64,000 bases of DNA. Source: CBDBCK01 sp965203345. Lineage in GTDB: Bacteria > Chloroflexota > Dehalococcoidia > Lucifugimonadales > Lucifugimonadaceae. The stretch spans positions 558,001-622,000 of the forward strand of contig CBDBCK010000028.1 of the NCBI GenBank assembly GCA_965203345.1. The letters run 5' to 3'. Positions 43,369 to 52,363 of the stretch are shown piece after piece; the stretch's first letter is position 1; each line of letters opens with the position of its first letter. The position numbers and the translations under genes were made by a program. The notes beneath the pieces are model-generated. The model searched no databases and was not told the origin of the DNA. It saw nothing but the letters and a program-made list of their open reading frames with translations.

Positions 43369-44283
43369 TCAAGTATTCTCAGGCAATCCCCAGAGTTCTT
43401 TAAAAGCCCTTCCTGCTACTGTGCTCAGCTTTTCTACAGTGGCTGGGTCTTTCGCTTTCTCTGACGTTGCAATGGCGCCGTCCAGCGCACGATCGCAACC
43501 CGCGGCACATGGTTTCGGCAGAGCTGCTATAGCAGGAACCGTCTCTGTGATGAGCCTACGCGCCTTATCTACGTTTTCCCGGAGAACAGTTAGCACCTGT
43601 GAAGTAGATACGTTTTCCACGTGCGGATGCCAGCAGTCATAATCGGTTACCATCGCTATAGTTGTGTAGCATATCTCCGCTTCTCTGGCCAGCTTCGCTT
43701 CCGGCATGTTCGTCATTCCGATTATGTCCAGGTTCCATGAGCGGTACAGTTTAGACTCGGCGCGCGTTGAAAATTGAGGACCGTTTATTGTCAGATAGGT
43801 GCCCCCTAACCTGACGTCCAGGTCTGAAGGCTTAAACGCTTGATGAATAGCGGAGTTTATTTCCGGGCATGTGGGGTTAGCCATGCTTACGTGAGCTGCT
43901 ATTCCGTCTTCAAAGAAGGTGCTGTTTCTGCCTACTGCGCGATCTAAATATTGATCCACTATTATAAAGTCTCCAGGGTGTATCGTCTCTTTCAAAGATC
44001 CTACTGCGCTGAAGGAGAGGATCCTTGATACTCCTGCCTTCTTCAATACTTCAATGTTTGCTCGATAGTTCACCATGTGGGCAGGAGTGGTATGCCCTCT
44101 GGCGTGCCTGGGCAGGAAGATCATCTGGACGCCTTTGAGTTGCCCAGTGAGAAGTTTGTCCGAAGGTTTTCCAAAATGAGACTCCATTTTGACCCATTGA
44201 GTGTCTTGCAGTTCGTCAAGGTGATACAGTCCAGTGCCGCCTATTATCCCTATGATTTCTGGATTAATCTCTTTTACAGTCAT
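43369..44283 (-). CDS. mtnP: S-methyl-5'-thioadenosine phosphorylase
   Basis: Phosphorolyses methylthioadenosine to adenine and methylthioribose-1-phosphate. The 304-residue protein has IGGTGLYHLDEL at the start, LPRHARGHTTPAHMVNYRANI near 60 as the phosphate/ribose loop, GGTYLTINGPQFSTRAESK near 145, and the MTAP-specific MVTDYDCWHPH near 210, distinguishing it from purine nucleoside phosphorylase. It uses an ATG start and lies on the same strand as metK, ahcY and the kinase gene upstream, separated by tRNA-Leu on the opposite strand. It fits a SAM-recycling context. Confidence 0.93.
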   Translation of the reverse strand: MTVKEINPEIIGIIGGTGLYHLDELQDTQWVKMESHFGKPSDKLLTGQLKGVQMIFLPRHARGHTTPAHMVNYRANIEVLKKAGVSRILSFSAVGSLKETIHPGDFIIVDQYLDRAVGRNSTFFEDGIAAHVSMANPTCPEINSAIHQAFKPSDLDVRLGGTYLTINGPQFSTRAESKLYRSWNLDIIGMTNMPEAKLAREAEICYTTIAMVTDYDCWHPHVENVSTSQVLTVLRENVDKARRLITETVPAIAALPKPCAAGCDRALDGAIATSEKAKDPATVEKLSTVAGRAFKELWGLPENT

Positions 44284-44341
44284 ACGTCTTCTCGTCTTAA
44301 GGTTCTGAATTCAGGGTACAGTTTATTTGTTGGAGGTATGC

Positions 44342-44430
44342 GCCGGAGTGGCGGAATGGCAGACGCAGCGGGCTTAAACCCCGTGGCTCTGAACAAGAGC
44401 GTGTGGGTTCGAATCCCACCTCCGGCACCA
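44342..44430 (+). tRNA. tRNA-Leu (anticodon TAA)
   Basis: A class II tRNA with a long variable arm. The acceptor stem GCCGGAG pairs with CTCCGGC, the anticodon stem GCGGG/CCCGT holds the loop CTTAAAC giving TAA, the variable arm is about TGGCTCTGAACAAGAGCG, and the T arm has GGTTCGAATCC. The discriminator A and CCA are encoded. It reads TTA leucine codons. Confidence 0.97.
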
Positions 44431-44507
44431 AAAAGTTTGGTGCCCAATGGTAGTCGTTCGTGCTAATAATTATCCGTGGGTGTGTGAAGGTAAGGGTTTA
44501 GTAGGGG

Positions 44508-45929
44508 TTAGGGGCGACCAACTATCGCCACCTTCACGTCGCTCAGCAAGGCGTCTAGATATGTTGCATCGTGTGCCTCTGCATAAAATCGGACGAGCGG
44601 TTCGGTACCGGACATTCTGGCAGCGACCCAAGCTCCATCCCCCATATCAAAACGTGTTCCATCCATGCGATTGATTGCCTTTACGCGCGCACCTCCTAAG
44701 AAGTCGGGAGTTTCGGTAGATATGCGACTTCTCACCCTTGGCTCGTCAAGCTGGTTGATTTTGAAGTCTATACGGCGGAATATCAGCTTTCCTGCTATTT
44801 CTTGTACTTCTTCCAGTAGTTGTGAGGGTGTTTGGCCGGAGAGTGCCATTGCTTCCAGGAAAAACAGGGCGCTAGCGGATCCGTCTCGTTCCGGCACATG
44901 TTCTTTGAAGGCGTATCCACCGCTCTCTTCGCCCCCGATGAAGCAGCCCTGCTCTAACATCTTTGCTCCGACGTGTTTGAATCCTACGCTCGTCCTGTGA
45001 ACAGGCTGTCTGTATTTGGAACATACGGTGTCCACCATAGAACTCATGGTGAGCGTACAGGCAACCCCTCCTGTCATCCCTTTTCGTTTGAGAAAGTGGT
45101 GTACGAGGATTGTAAACACCTCCAGAGTAGACATATACCTACCGTTCTCGTCCACTACTCCGAGCCTGTCGGCGTCTCCGTCCAGAGCAAACCCTACGTC
45201 TGCCTTAGAGTTTTTTATAACTTCTATCAAGGGCCGGAGATTGGCTTCTACCGGCTCAGGCTGATGCATGCCCGGGAACTTCGGGTCGGGTTGACTTCTT
45301 ATCTCTTGCACCCTGAGACTGCCGCCCGACAGAATAGATGGTAATATACCCCCCCCAGAACCGTGCATTGCGTCAATAACGGCAGAGAGCGATGAGGACA
45401 GTATCTTATCTAGGTTTGCAAGCCCGGATATACTCATCTGGTAACGATCGCGTGGATTGAAGGTTCGCACTGTGCCCTTTTGCAGGTTAGGTTCCAGCGG
45501 CGTATTTTTATTCTCTGCCGCCGCCGCTATTTTATGTTCCACCTTATCTATGAAATCCTGGGGTGCCGTTCCCCCGTTAGCGGCCTTTATCTTGAAGCCG
45601 TTCCATTCCGGCGGATTGTGGCTGGCGGTGATTACAACTCCGGCTGATCGCCCCCCAGAGGCAACGAAGAAGGAGCAGGCCGGTGTAGGGGCTGGACGGT
45701 CGAAAAGGAGGACGTCTATCCCACAGTCGGCTAATGTATCCGCGGCGACGCGGGCAAACTGTTCAGACCCCGTTCTAGTGTCAAAGCCTACGGTTATACC
45801 TCGTTCAGTGTCATTGTTGTCCTTCAGCACGCCGGCGAGCGCTCTGGCACATACGCGTACATTTTTCTCGGTATACTCGTCTCCTATCACTGCTCTCCAA
45901 CCATCTGTACCAAACTTCAAAGTAGCCAT
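44508..45929 (-). CDS. Phosphoglucomutase/phosphomannomutase
   Basis: Alpha-D-phosphohexomutase of 473 residues moving phosphate between C1 and C6 of hexose phosphates, for glycan and storage-sugar precursors. The phosphoserine is Ser103 in ITASHNPPEWNG, the magnesium loop is DGDADR (250-255), the sugar loop is GGEESGGYAF and the phosphate loop is MSGTEPLVRFYAE near the end. Whether glucose, mannose or glucosamine is preferred cannot be told. It is the last gene of the minus-strand run after metK, about 60 bases away. It uses an ATG start. Confidence 0.93.
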   Translation of the reverse strand: MATLKFGTDGWRAVIGDEYTEKNVRVCARALAGVLKDNNDTERGITVGFDTRTGSEQFARVAADTLADCGIDVLLFDRPAPTPACSFFVASGGRSAGVVITASHNPPEWNGFKIKAANGGTAPQDFIDKVEHKIAAAAENKNTPLEPNLQKGTVRTFNPRDRYQMSISGLANLDKILSSSLSAVIDAMHGSGGGILPSILSGGSLRVQEIRSQPDPKFPGMHQPEPVEANLRPLIEVIKNSKADVGFALDGDADRLGVVDENGRYMSTLEVFTILVHHFLKRKGMTGGVACTLTMSSMVDTVCSKYRQPVHRTSVGFKHVGAKMLEQGCFIGGEESGGYAFKEHVPERDGSASALFFLEAMALSGQTPSQLLEEVQEIAGKLIFRRIDFKINQLDEPRVRSRISTETPDFLGGARVKAINRMDGTRFDMGDGAWVAARMSGTEPLVRFYAEAHDATYLDALLSDVKVAIVGRP

Positions 45930-45990
45930 AGTTTCTTATCTCGTACTGTGTTCCTTAAGTAGCTTGTTATGCTGAAAGCACGCGGCTATA

Positions 45991-47190
45991 TTAGAAGAAC
46001 CTGGAGGTTCTCTCCTGCAATGCGTCCACCATGTCCAGCTTTTCCCATGGAAGAGCAAGATCGCTCCTCCCAAAGTGTCCGTAAGTAGCCGTTTGTAAGT
46101 AGATTGGTCTACGTAGCTGCATATTTTCAATAATTCCGCCGGGGCGCAAATCAAACAGATCCTTTATTAGCTTTACTATTTCAGGCTTTGGCACAGACTC
46201 AGTGCCGAAGGTATCAAGCATTATGGAAACGGGGTTCGCCATGCCTATGGCATAGGCTATCTGCACCTCGGCGCGTTCTGCGAGTCCCGCCGCTGTTATG
46301 TTCTTGGCGACGTGCCGTGCCGCGTAAGCTCCCGATCTGTCCACTTTTGTCGGATCTTTGCCAGAGAAAGCCCCGCCGCCGTGTCGTGCTCCGCCTCCAT
46401 ATGTATCGGCTATTATCTTACGGCCTGTCAACCCTGCGTCTCCCACTGGTCCCCCTATTACAAAGCGACCTGAAGGATTGATGAACTTGTGCATCCCTTC
46501 GCAACTTATTTGGTGTTCTTGTACTATCGGCTCTATAACGTGCCGGTCTATGTCCTCGCTGATTGTCTCATTCGATACGTCTGGGTCGTGCTGAGAACTG
46601 ATGACTACGGCGTTTATGCGAACGGGCTTATGGTCTGCCGTGTACTCCACAGTGACCTGACTCTTTGCGTCAGGGCGAAGGTAGGATATCTCGCCTCTCT
46701 TTCGCACTTCGGCCAGCCTCTTGGTCAGCTGATGCGCCAAGACGATAGGCAAAGGCATTAAATCCGAAGTCTCAACGGTGGCGTAACCGAACATCATACC
46801 TTGATCACCCGCGCCTATATCGGCTCTATTCTCCGAACCGTTCCTGGTTTCAAGCGCTACGTCCACGCCGCTCTTGATATCTCGCGACTGCTCGCTTATC
46901 TTCTGCAGTATGCCTAAATTGTCCGCAACTACTCCGTAGTCGGGGTTTGTATATCCGGCGTTAGCGAACACCATTTGCACTATGCGTTTTACATCCAAGA
47001 CCGCCGTTGTCGTTATTTCTCCGAACACCATGGCCAAATCGTCGGCAACCGCCGCCTCGCAAGCGACTCTACTCAGAGGATCTTGCCTCAGTGCTTCATC
47101 CAAAACCGCATCAGATATTTGGTCGCAGAGTTTGTCGGGATGTCCTTCCGAAACTGATTCGGAAGTAAGCAGGTAATGTCCATTTTCCAT
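45991..47190 (-). CDS. metK: S-adenosylmethionine synthase
   Basis: Makes SAM from methionine and ATP. The 399-residue protein shows SVSEGHPDKLCDQISDAVLDE at the start, GAGDQGMMFGYA near 116 (methionine/ATP loop), GGGARHGGGAFSGKDPTKVDRSG near 260 and the usual ending. It uses an ATG start. The gene lies 18 bases after ahcY on the minus strand, leaving no space for its own riboswitch, so expression comes from upstream. It supplies SAM to the methyltransferase encoded in the same run. Confidence 0.97.
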   Translation of the reverse strand: MENGHYLLTSESVSEGHPDKLCDQISDAVLDEALRQDPLSRVACEAAVADDLAMVFGEITTTAVLDVKRIVQMVFANAGYTNPDYGVVADNLGILQKISEQSRDIKSGVDVALETRNGSENRADIGAGDQGMMFGYATVETSDLMPLPIVLAHQLTKRLAEVRKRGEISYLRPDAKSQVTVEYTADHKPVRINAVVISSQHDPDVSNETISEDIDRHVIEPIVQEHQISCEGMHKFINPSGRFVIGGPVGDAGLTGRKIIADTYGGGARHGGGAFSGKDPTKVDRSGAYAARHVAKNITAAGLAERAEVQIAYAIGMANPVSIMLDTFGTESVPKPEIVKLIKDLFDLRPGGIIENMQLRRPIYLQTATYGHFGRSDLALPWEKLDMVDALQERTSRFF

Positions 47191-47208
47191 CTTGAGTTCT
47201 TCTCCAGC

Positions 47209-48462
47209 TTACGTTCCCAATTCCCAGCCGGCTCTATATCTCTCTTGCTCGGACGTGAGTTTGTCTATCTTTATCCCCATAGAGAGCAGTTTTGCTTCTG
47301 CTATACGGTTGTCTATTTCTGAAGGCAGAACATGCACGCCCGGCTTCAGTTTTCCTTGATTCTTAACTATGTATTCGCTGGCGAGTGCCTGATTGGCAAA
47401 ACTCATGTCCATGACACTCGGCGGATGTCCTTCGGCAGCTGACAAATTTACCAGACGTCCTTCCGCTAGTACAAAGACCCGCTTGCCGTTTTCCAGCAGA
47501 TGCTCCACCATGTTCGGGCGGACGGATCGCTTGCTTTCGGTCATACTGTCTAATCCATGCAGGTTCAACTCTACGTCAAAGTGACCAGAGTTGGCTACGA
47601 TTGCTCCGTCTTTCATAGCCTCGAAGTGATGACGGTCAATGGCGTTTATGCCTCCAGTAACCGTTAGGAATATGTCCCCACTGACTGCCGCGTCCTCTAT
47701 ACTCATCACTCTGTGCCCGTCCATTACGGCTTCAAGTGCCCTCACGGAATCTACCTCGCATACTATAGTATGTGCGCCCATTCCTTTTGCACGGGCTGCA
47801 AAACCCTTGCCGCACCAACCGTAGCCTATGGTTACTATGTTCTTGCCGGTTATGAGGATGTTTGTAGCGCGTATGATGCCGTCGAGCGAACTTTGCCCAG
47901 TGCCGTAGCGGTTGTCGAACATATGCTTTGTACGTGAGTCATTCACCGCGACTATGGGATATCGGAGCCGTCCATCGCTTTCTAATGCCTTCAGTCGGAT
48001 GACGCCGGTTGTAGTCTCCTCCATACCGCCGATCAGGTTTTCCAGTATATCCGTTCTTTCTTTGTGTAGCATAGCTACTAAATCAGCGCCATCATCTATG
48101 GTTATCTGAGGTTCGTGCGATAATGCCGAGCTCATATGTGCGTAGTAGGTGTCTCTGTTTTCTCCCTTTATGGCAAAGACGTTCACGCCCTCTTCTACCA
48201 AATGCGCTGCTATGTCGTTCTGAGTTGATAGAGGGTTAGATGCACAAAGGGTTAGTTGCGCACCTCCGTTCATAATGGTTTTGGCTAGAAGTGCGGTCTC
48301 AGCGGTTATATGCAGACAGCCGGATACTCTTTTCCCTTCTAGCGGCCTTTCTTTTGAAAATCGCTCACGTATAGAAGAAAGGACAGGCATTTCTCTTGCC
48401 GCCCACTCGGCTCGGAGCCGTCCTTCTTCAGCCATAGCAGGGTCTTTAATGTCAAAGTTCAT
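47209..48462 (-). CDS. ahcY: S-adenosylhomocysteine hydrolase
   Basis: NAD-dependent enzyme splitting SAH to adenosine and homocysteine, clearing the product of methylation. The 417-residue protein has GCLHITAETALLAKTI near 48, RYGTGQSSLDGIIRATN near 190, the NAD motif GYGWCGKGFAARAKGMGA near 218 and FLTVTGGINAIDRHHFEAMK near 262. It is the short form, without the insertion and the C-terminal tail of the longer proteobacterial and animal enzymes, like thermophile and archaeal versions. Its neighbours metK and a PfkB kinase fit the SAM cycle. Confidence 0.96.
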   Translation of the reverse strand: MNFDIKDPAMAEEGRLRAEWAAREMPVLSSIRERFSKERPLEGKRVSGCLHITAETALLAKTIMNGGAQLTLCASNPLSTQNDIAAHLVEEGVNVFAIKGENRDTYYAHMSSALSHEPQITIDDGADLVAMLHKERTDILENLIGGMEETTTGVIRLKALESDGRLRYPIVAVNDSRTKHMFDNRYGTGQSSLDGIIRATNILITGKNIVTIGYGWCGKGFAARAKGMGAHTIVCEVDSVRALEAVMDGHRVMSIEDAAVSGDIFLTVTGGINAIDRHHFEAMKDGAIVANSGHFDVELNLHGLDSMTESKRSVRPNMVEHLLENGKRVFVLAEGRLVNLSAAEGHPPSVMDMSFANQALASEYIVKNQGKLKPGVHVLPSEIDNRIAEAKLLSMGIKIDKLTSEQERYRAGWELGT

Positions 48463-48477
48463 AAAATATGCTTCTTT

Positions 48478-49425
48478 CTAAGTCTGGTCTTGTTGGCGGA
48501 ATGCAAAACCGTTTTCGGGAGGAGTGAACCGTGTCAGGTCTGCAAACTCTCTGAACCGCTTCTCTATGGCGGCTTCATCTATATCCATCAAACGTTCCGA
48601 TCCGAAGCTCTCGACATTAAACGAGGCCATCACCGAACCGAAAATCATAGCTCTCCTCAATGTTTCCTCTTCTATATTATCTTCTGCGGCGATAAAACCA
48701 AGGAAACCGCCGGCAAAAGAGTCTCCTGCACCAGTAGGATCTACTACCTCGTTAAGTGGATACGCAGGAACGGCAAACGAAAAGGAATCGGAAAAGAAAG
48801 CGGCTCCGTATTCGCCTCGCTTTATTACCACGCTCCCAGCGCCGAGTCCCAGCACCGCTTTCGCCGAGGAGGGCAGGTGATTTATACCAGTAAGCTGTTT
48901 CGCTTCCGCCTCGTTCATCAAGGCTACATCCGCCTTCTTTATAACCTGCTTCAATTCAGTGAGACTCTCTGTTATCCAGAGGTTCATAGTGTCACACGCG
49001 ACTACACGCTGTCGACCATCCATGCTTTCCAGTACGCTGCTCTGAAGTGCAGGAGCTATATTCCCAAGAAAGAGGTGCCTTGCCGCGGCGTGCTTGGGCG
49101 ATAGTTTAGGCGAGAAAGATTCAAATACGTTGAGACGGGTATCAAGAGTTACGGCGTTGTTTATATCCTTGATGTAGCTTCCTGACCATCGGAAGGTCTT
49201 GCCACGCGCCATCTGCAGTCCGCTCAAATCCACCCCCTTCTTATCCAGAGTAGCCCAGTCTTCTGATGAGAAATCCTCCCCTACAACGCCTACTATCGCT
49301 ACTTCGGTGAATAAGCTTGCTGCAGCTGCAAAGTAAACCGAAGAGCCACCTAAAAGTCTTTCACGTCGTCCTGAAGGCGTCTCTACATTGTCGTACGCGA
49401 CCGATCCCACAACTAGAACAGACAA
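48478..49425 (-). CDS. PfkB family kinase, possible adenosine kinase
   Basis: A 315-residue ribokinase-fold kinase. The N-terminal GGSSVYFAAAASLF is the substrate-binding PfkB signature 1 region, and DPTGAGDSFAGGFLG near 245 is signature 2 with the catalytic Asp in GAGD. PfkB enzymes phosphorylate sugars or nucleosides. Because ahcY lies 15 bases downstream and releases adenosine, adenosine kinase activity is the most economical guess. This is inferred from context; no adenosine-specific residues were verified. It starts at ATG, 12 bases after the rhodanese gene. Confidence 0.85.
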   Translation of the reverse strand: MSVLVVGSVAYDNVETPSGRRERLLGGSSVYFAAAASLFTEVAIVGVVGEDFSSEDWATLDKKGVDLSGLQMARGKTFRWSGSYIKDINNAVTLDTRLNVFESFSPKLSPKHAAARHLFLGNIAPALQSSVLESMDGRQRVVACDTMNLWITESLTELKQVIKKADVALMNEAEAKQLTGINHLPSSAKAVLGLGAGSVVIKRGEYGAAFFSDSFSFAVPAYPLNEVVDPTGAGDSFAGGFLGFIAAEDNIEEETLRRAMIFGSVMASFNVESFGSERLMDIDEAAIEKRFREFADLTRFTPPENGFAFRQQDQT

Positions 49426-49437
49426 CTTACCTGCCCT

Positions 49438-49791
49438 CTAATCTTCGGAGCCAAAGGAAGTTGGCAACCCCTTCTCAATCCAAGCAGGCGTCCCTTCCTC
49501 AATGTTGTATAGACGAGACGAGTCCATACCCATCGCTGCCGCATACTCTGCTGCTAAGCCAGAACGCGCGCCCACCATGCATATGAATAACAGATCACCA
49601 TTTTGAGGTAGTTCTTCAAAGCGAGGTATCACCTCGTCCACGGGCAGCCACATAGCGCCCTTCACGTGTCCTGCTTCGTATTCGTCCCTGTTCCGTACGT
49701 CTATCACAGTCCCTACACCCTTCTCGACCATTTTCGCTGCTTCCTCAACCGATACCCGAGCATAAGGTTCACCCTCTACTTTTTTGACCAT
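49438..49791 (-). CDS. Single-domain rhodanese-like sulfurtransferase
   Basis: A 117-residue rhodanese domain, carrying sulfane sulfur on a cysteine persulfide. Residues DVRNRDEYEAGHVKGAMWLP near 37 form the typical acidic/aromatic strand pair, and the active-site loop is CMVGARS near 71, matching CxxGxRS. It is cytoplasmic (no signal) and sits between the methyltransferase and PfkB genes on the minus strand. The sulfur acceptor is unknown. It uses an ATG start. Confidence 0.9.
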   Translation of the reverse strand: MVKKVEGEPYARVSVEEAAKMVEKGVGTVIDVRNRDEYEAGHVKGAMWLPVDEVIPRFEELPQNGDLLFICMVGARSGLAAEYAAAMGMDSSRLYNIEEGTPAWIEKGLPTSFGSED

Positions 49792-49863
49792 ACTCTCTTA
49801 TCCTTTCTGTTGACGCCTATGTTTTTAATAAAAGGTGAAATGGAGCGTGTTCCATGATCCACC

Positions 49864-50451
49864 CTAATTTGCCATCTTTTTTGTGCCTTCTACTATCAGT
49901 GTAGGCAAGCTCTCTCCGTGCCCATGATCGTAATTAAGCACTTCTGATCGTGTTATCTCAAAATCGTGCAAACTCTCCCGTATTTCGTCCAGAGATGCTA
50001 AGTCTTTCTCATCAAATAGGCCATTCTCAGCCGCTCCACGTTCTATTTCCACGATCAAGATATTGCCGCCAGGACGCGTCGCAGACATGGCGACTTTAAG
50101 TGCTGTATCCCTCTTTTTTACGCCTGGAAGAGCAAACGTGGATATCACCAGGTCATACAGCCTTGGTGGCCTCCACTCAGTAACGTCACTTAGTTCAAAT
50201 AAAACGCTCACGCCCCGTTTACGTGCCTCCGCCTTTGCTTCGTTGATCGCTTTGGGCACAAGGTCTACACCGGTCGCATGCCAGCCCTGTTCGGCAAGCC
50301 ATATGCTGTTATGACCGAAACCGCACCCTAAATCCAGTGACGTCCCGACGTTCAGGTTCTTCGCTACTGCCTTAACGTTCTTATCTACCAGCTGAGCCGT
50401 ATCTGCCGGATCCATCCCCTCGTATGCGAGCTCCCAATCATTTTTGTCCAT
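49864..50451 (-). CDS. Class I SAM-dependent methyltransferase
   Basis: A 195-residue methyltransferase with SAM motif I LDLGCGFGHNSIWLAEQGW near residue 40, motif II TGVDLVPKAI and a later strand VISTFALPG. The size and the sequence around motif I resemble TehB / thiopurine-like small-molecule methyltransferases, but the acceptor is not deducible. It lies 25 bases after the ABC exporter gene and 72 bases before the rhodanese gene, in the same direction, upstream of SAM-cycle genes. Confidence 0.88.
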   Translation of the reverse strand: MDKNDWELAYEGMDPADTAQLVDKNVKAVAKNLNVGTSLDLGCGFGHNSIWLAEQGWHATGVDLVPKAINEAKAEARKRGVSVLFELSDVTEWRPPRLYDLVISTFALPGVKKRDTALKVAMSATRPGGNILIVEIERGAAENGLFDEKDLASLDEIRESLHDFEITRSEVLNYDHGHGESLPTLIVEGTKKMAN

Positions 50452-50476
50452 AGCCTTAATCCTTCATGCCTGTTGC

Positions 50477-52363
50477 CTAAGTATAGCCTGACACGCGGCG
50501 CGTAGCTTCCTGAATGAGCTCGTCAGGGATGTCGTCAAAAGAAGCGTAGTTCATTGAATAGAGCCGGGCGTACAGTCCGTTTTGTTTTATCAGCTCTTCG
50601 TGCCCGCCTGACTCTATAATTGAGCCGTCTTGCAGCACTATGATGCGATCGGCGTTGCGGATGGTAGCCAGACGATGGGCTATAACTATCCCCGTCCTGT
50701 TGTCCAGTACTCTTTGTAGGGCTTCCTGAACCAGTTTTTCGGTGTAGGAGTCTATACTCGCCGTGGCCTCATCCAGCACCAATATACTGGAATTTGCTAT
50801 GACCGCCCGTGCGAAGGAGATAAGTTGTTTTTGTCCTATGGAGAGGTTGCTTCCCTGCTGTTCCAGAACCGAGTCATAGCCGTCGGGCATACGCATGATG
50901 AAGTCGTGAGCTCCAACGTAGCGTGCGGCTTGCACGACATCTTCACGTTTGGTGTCTGCGAATTTGTAGCGGATATTCTCCAGTACAGTAGTGGTGAAGA
51001 GGAATGGTTCTTGCAGTACCATAGCGATTTGTCGGCCTATAGATTCCTGAGTGAGTTTCCTTACGTCTTTCCCCCCGATGAGAATCTGTCCTTGTGAGAC
51101 GTCATAGAAGCGGTTGAGTAGCGCCATCAATGAGCTTTTACCCGAACCAGTGGGCCCCACTATGGCGACAGTCTCACCCGATTTTATTTTGAAGGAGACG
51201 TTCTTTAAGATTGGACGATCAGGTTCGTAGCCGAAGGTAACGTTTCTGAACTCTATGTCGTTATCTTCCTTGCGTAGGTCTGTGGCGTCATCTGCATCCT
51301 TAATGGTTATTGGTATGTCCATCACCTCAAATATGCGTTGGCTGGAAGCCATGGCCCTTTGGAAGATGTTGTAATGCAACGTGAGGGACCTTATCGGGTC
51401 AAAGAAACGCTGAACATATAGGAAGAATGCGACCATAGTTCCTATCTGCAGGTCACCTCTGAATGCCAGCCAGCCTCCAGCTACGATCACTGCAGCGAAG
51501 GCTACGCCGGTTAGAATATCCACCGTGGGTATCATTATCTGGCTTATGCGGGCGGCTCGAAGTTGCGCTTCAAAGTTCTCACTCGCGGTGTCTTCAAAGA
51601 GCCTGTAGTTGACCGCTTGCCGGTTCATCCCTTCAACGGCTCTTACCCCGTTTATGTTTTCCGCAAGTGCGCCGTTTACTCTTGAACTGGTTATCCTGGA
51701 GAAGATAAAAGCGCGTCTCGCAATAGGCAGCCACACTATCCGTACAATCACCAGGACGGGCATGACGCCTAACGTTATAAGACCGAGACGCCAATCAAGG
51801 ATGATCAGCACGGCCACTATAGCAAACAGCAGTATGAACTCCCGCGCAGAGGCGACGAGAGTCTCTACAAATTCGGCCAAAGCTGCGGTATCGCCTTGAA
51901 GCCTGGACATCAACCTTCCGCGTTCCGTTTTATCCATAAACGCTAGAGGGGCCTTTTGCAGATGCTCAAACATAGCTCTGCGCATATCTATGATTACAGA
52001 CTCGCCTACACGGGATACTATGACTTCCTGGATGTAGCTGGCTGCATATCTGAAAAGCACTATTCCAAAGAAGATACCTACTCCTATAAACAGAAGCGTC
52101 TGTGCTGCAGCTTCTGTAGAGAGCGCAGTATCAACGATCCACCTAACCATCAACGGTATAGCAACCTCGGCTGCGGTGAACACAAGAACGGCTGCGAAAG
52201 ACACAGACAATGGGGCGCGGTATTTGGCTGCGAACTTTAAGGTTCGACTGGCTTCATGGCCGTTGAAGCTGGATGAGAACATGTCCTCTTCAGCATTTTG
52301 GCTATGTCCCTTATTACCGGCGCGGGGTGGTGGAAAAGGGCGTATTTGTGAGACTGACGTCAC
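50477..52363 (-). CDS. ABC exporter half-transporter, catalytic subunit
   Basis: A 628-residue type IV (exporter-type) ABC protein with six helices followed by a nucleotide-binding domain. Walker A is GPTGSGKSS near 401. The signature is LSIGQ rather than LSGGQ near 504. Walker B is ILVLDEAT with the catalytic Glu near 529, and the switch His is in IVIAHRLAT near 562. An N-terminal extension of about 40 residues precedes the first helix. The GTG start overlaps the stop of the neighbouring ABC gene in GTGA, so the two form a heterodimer, as in BmrCD/TM287-288. Drugs, lipids or peptides are possible cargoes. Confidence 0.92.
   Translation of the reverse strand: MTSVSQIRPFPPPRAGNKGHSQNAEEDMFSSSFNGHEASRTLKFAAKYRAPLSVSFAAVLVFTAAEVAIPLMVRWIVDTALSTEAAAQTLLFIGVGIFFGIVLFRYAASYIQEVIVSRVGESVIIDMRRAMFEHLQKAPLAFMDKTERGRLMSRLQGDTAALAEFVETLVASAREFILLFAIVAVLIILDWRLGLITLGVMPVLVIVRIVWLPIARRAFIFSRITSSRVNGALAENINGVRAVEGMNRQAVNYRLFEDTASENFEAQLRAARISQIMIPTVDILTGVAFAAVIVAGGWLAFRGDLQIGTMVAFFLYVQRFFDPIRSLTLHYNIFQRAMASSQRIFEVMDIPITIKDADDATDLRKEDNDIEFRNVTFGYEPDRPILKNVSFKIKSGETVAIVGPTGSGKSSLMALLNRFYDVSQGQILIGGKDVRKLTQESIGRQIAMVLQEPFLFTTTVLENIRYKFADTKREDVVQAARYVGAHDFIMRMPDGYDSVLEQQGSNLSIGQKQLISFARAVIANSSILVLDEATASIDSYTEKLVQEALQRVLDNRTGIVIAHRLATIRNADRIIVLQDGSIIESGGHEELIKQNGLYARLYSMNYASFDDIPDELIQEATRRVSGYT

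Noticed and set aside
47191..47208. Possible SAM riboswitch upstream of metK
   Set aside because: Only 18 bases separate ahcY and metK, and no such structure fits before ahcY or the kinase gene.
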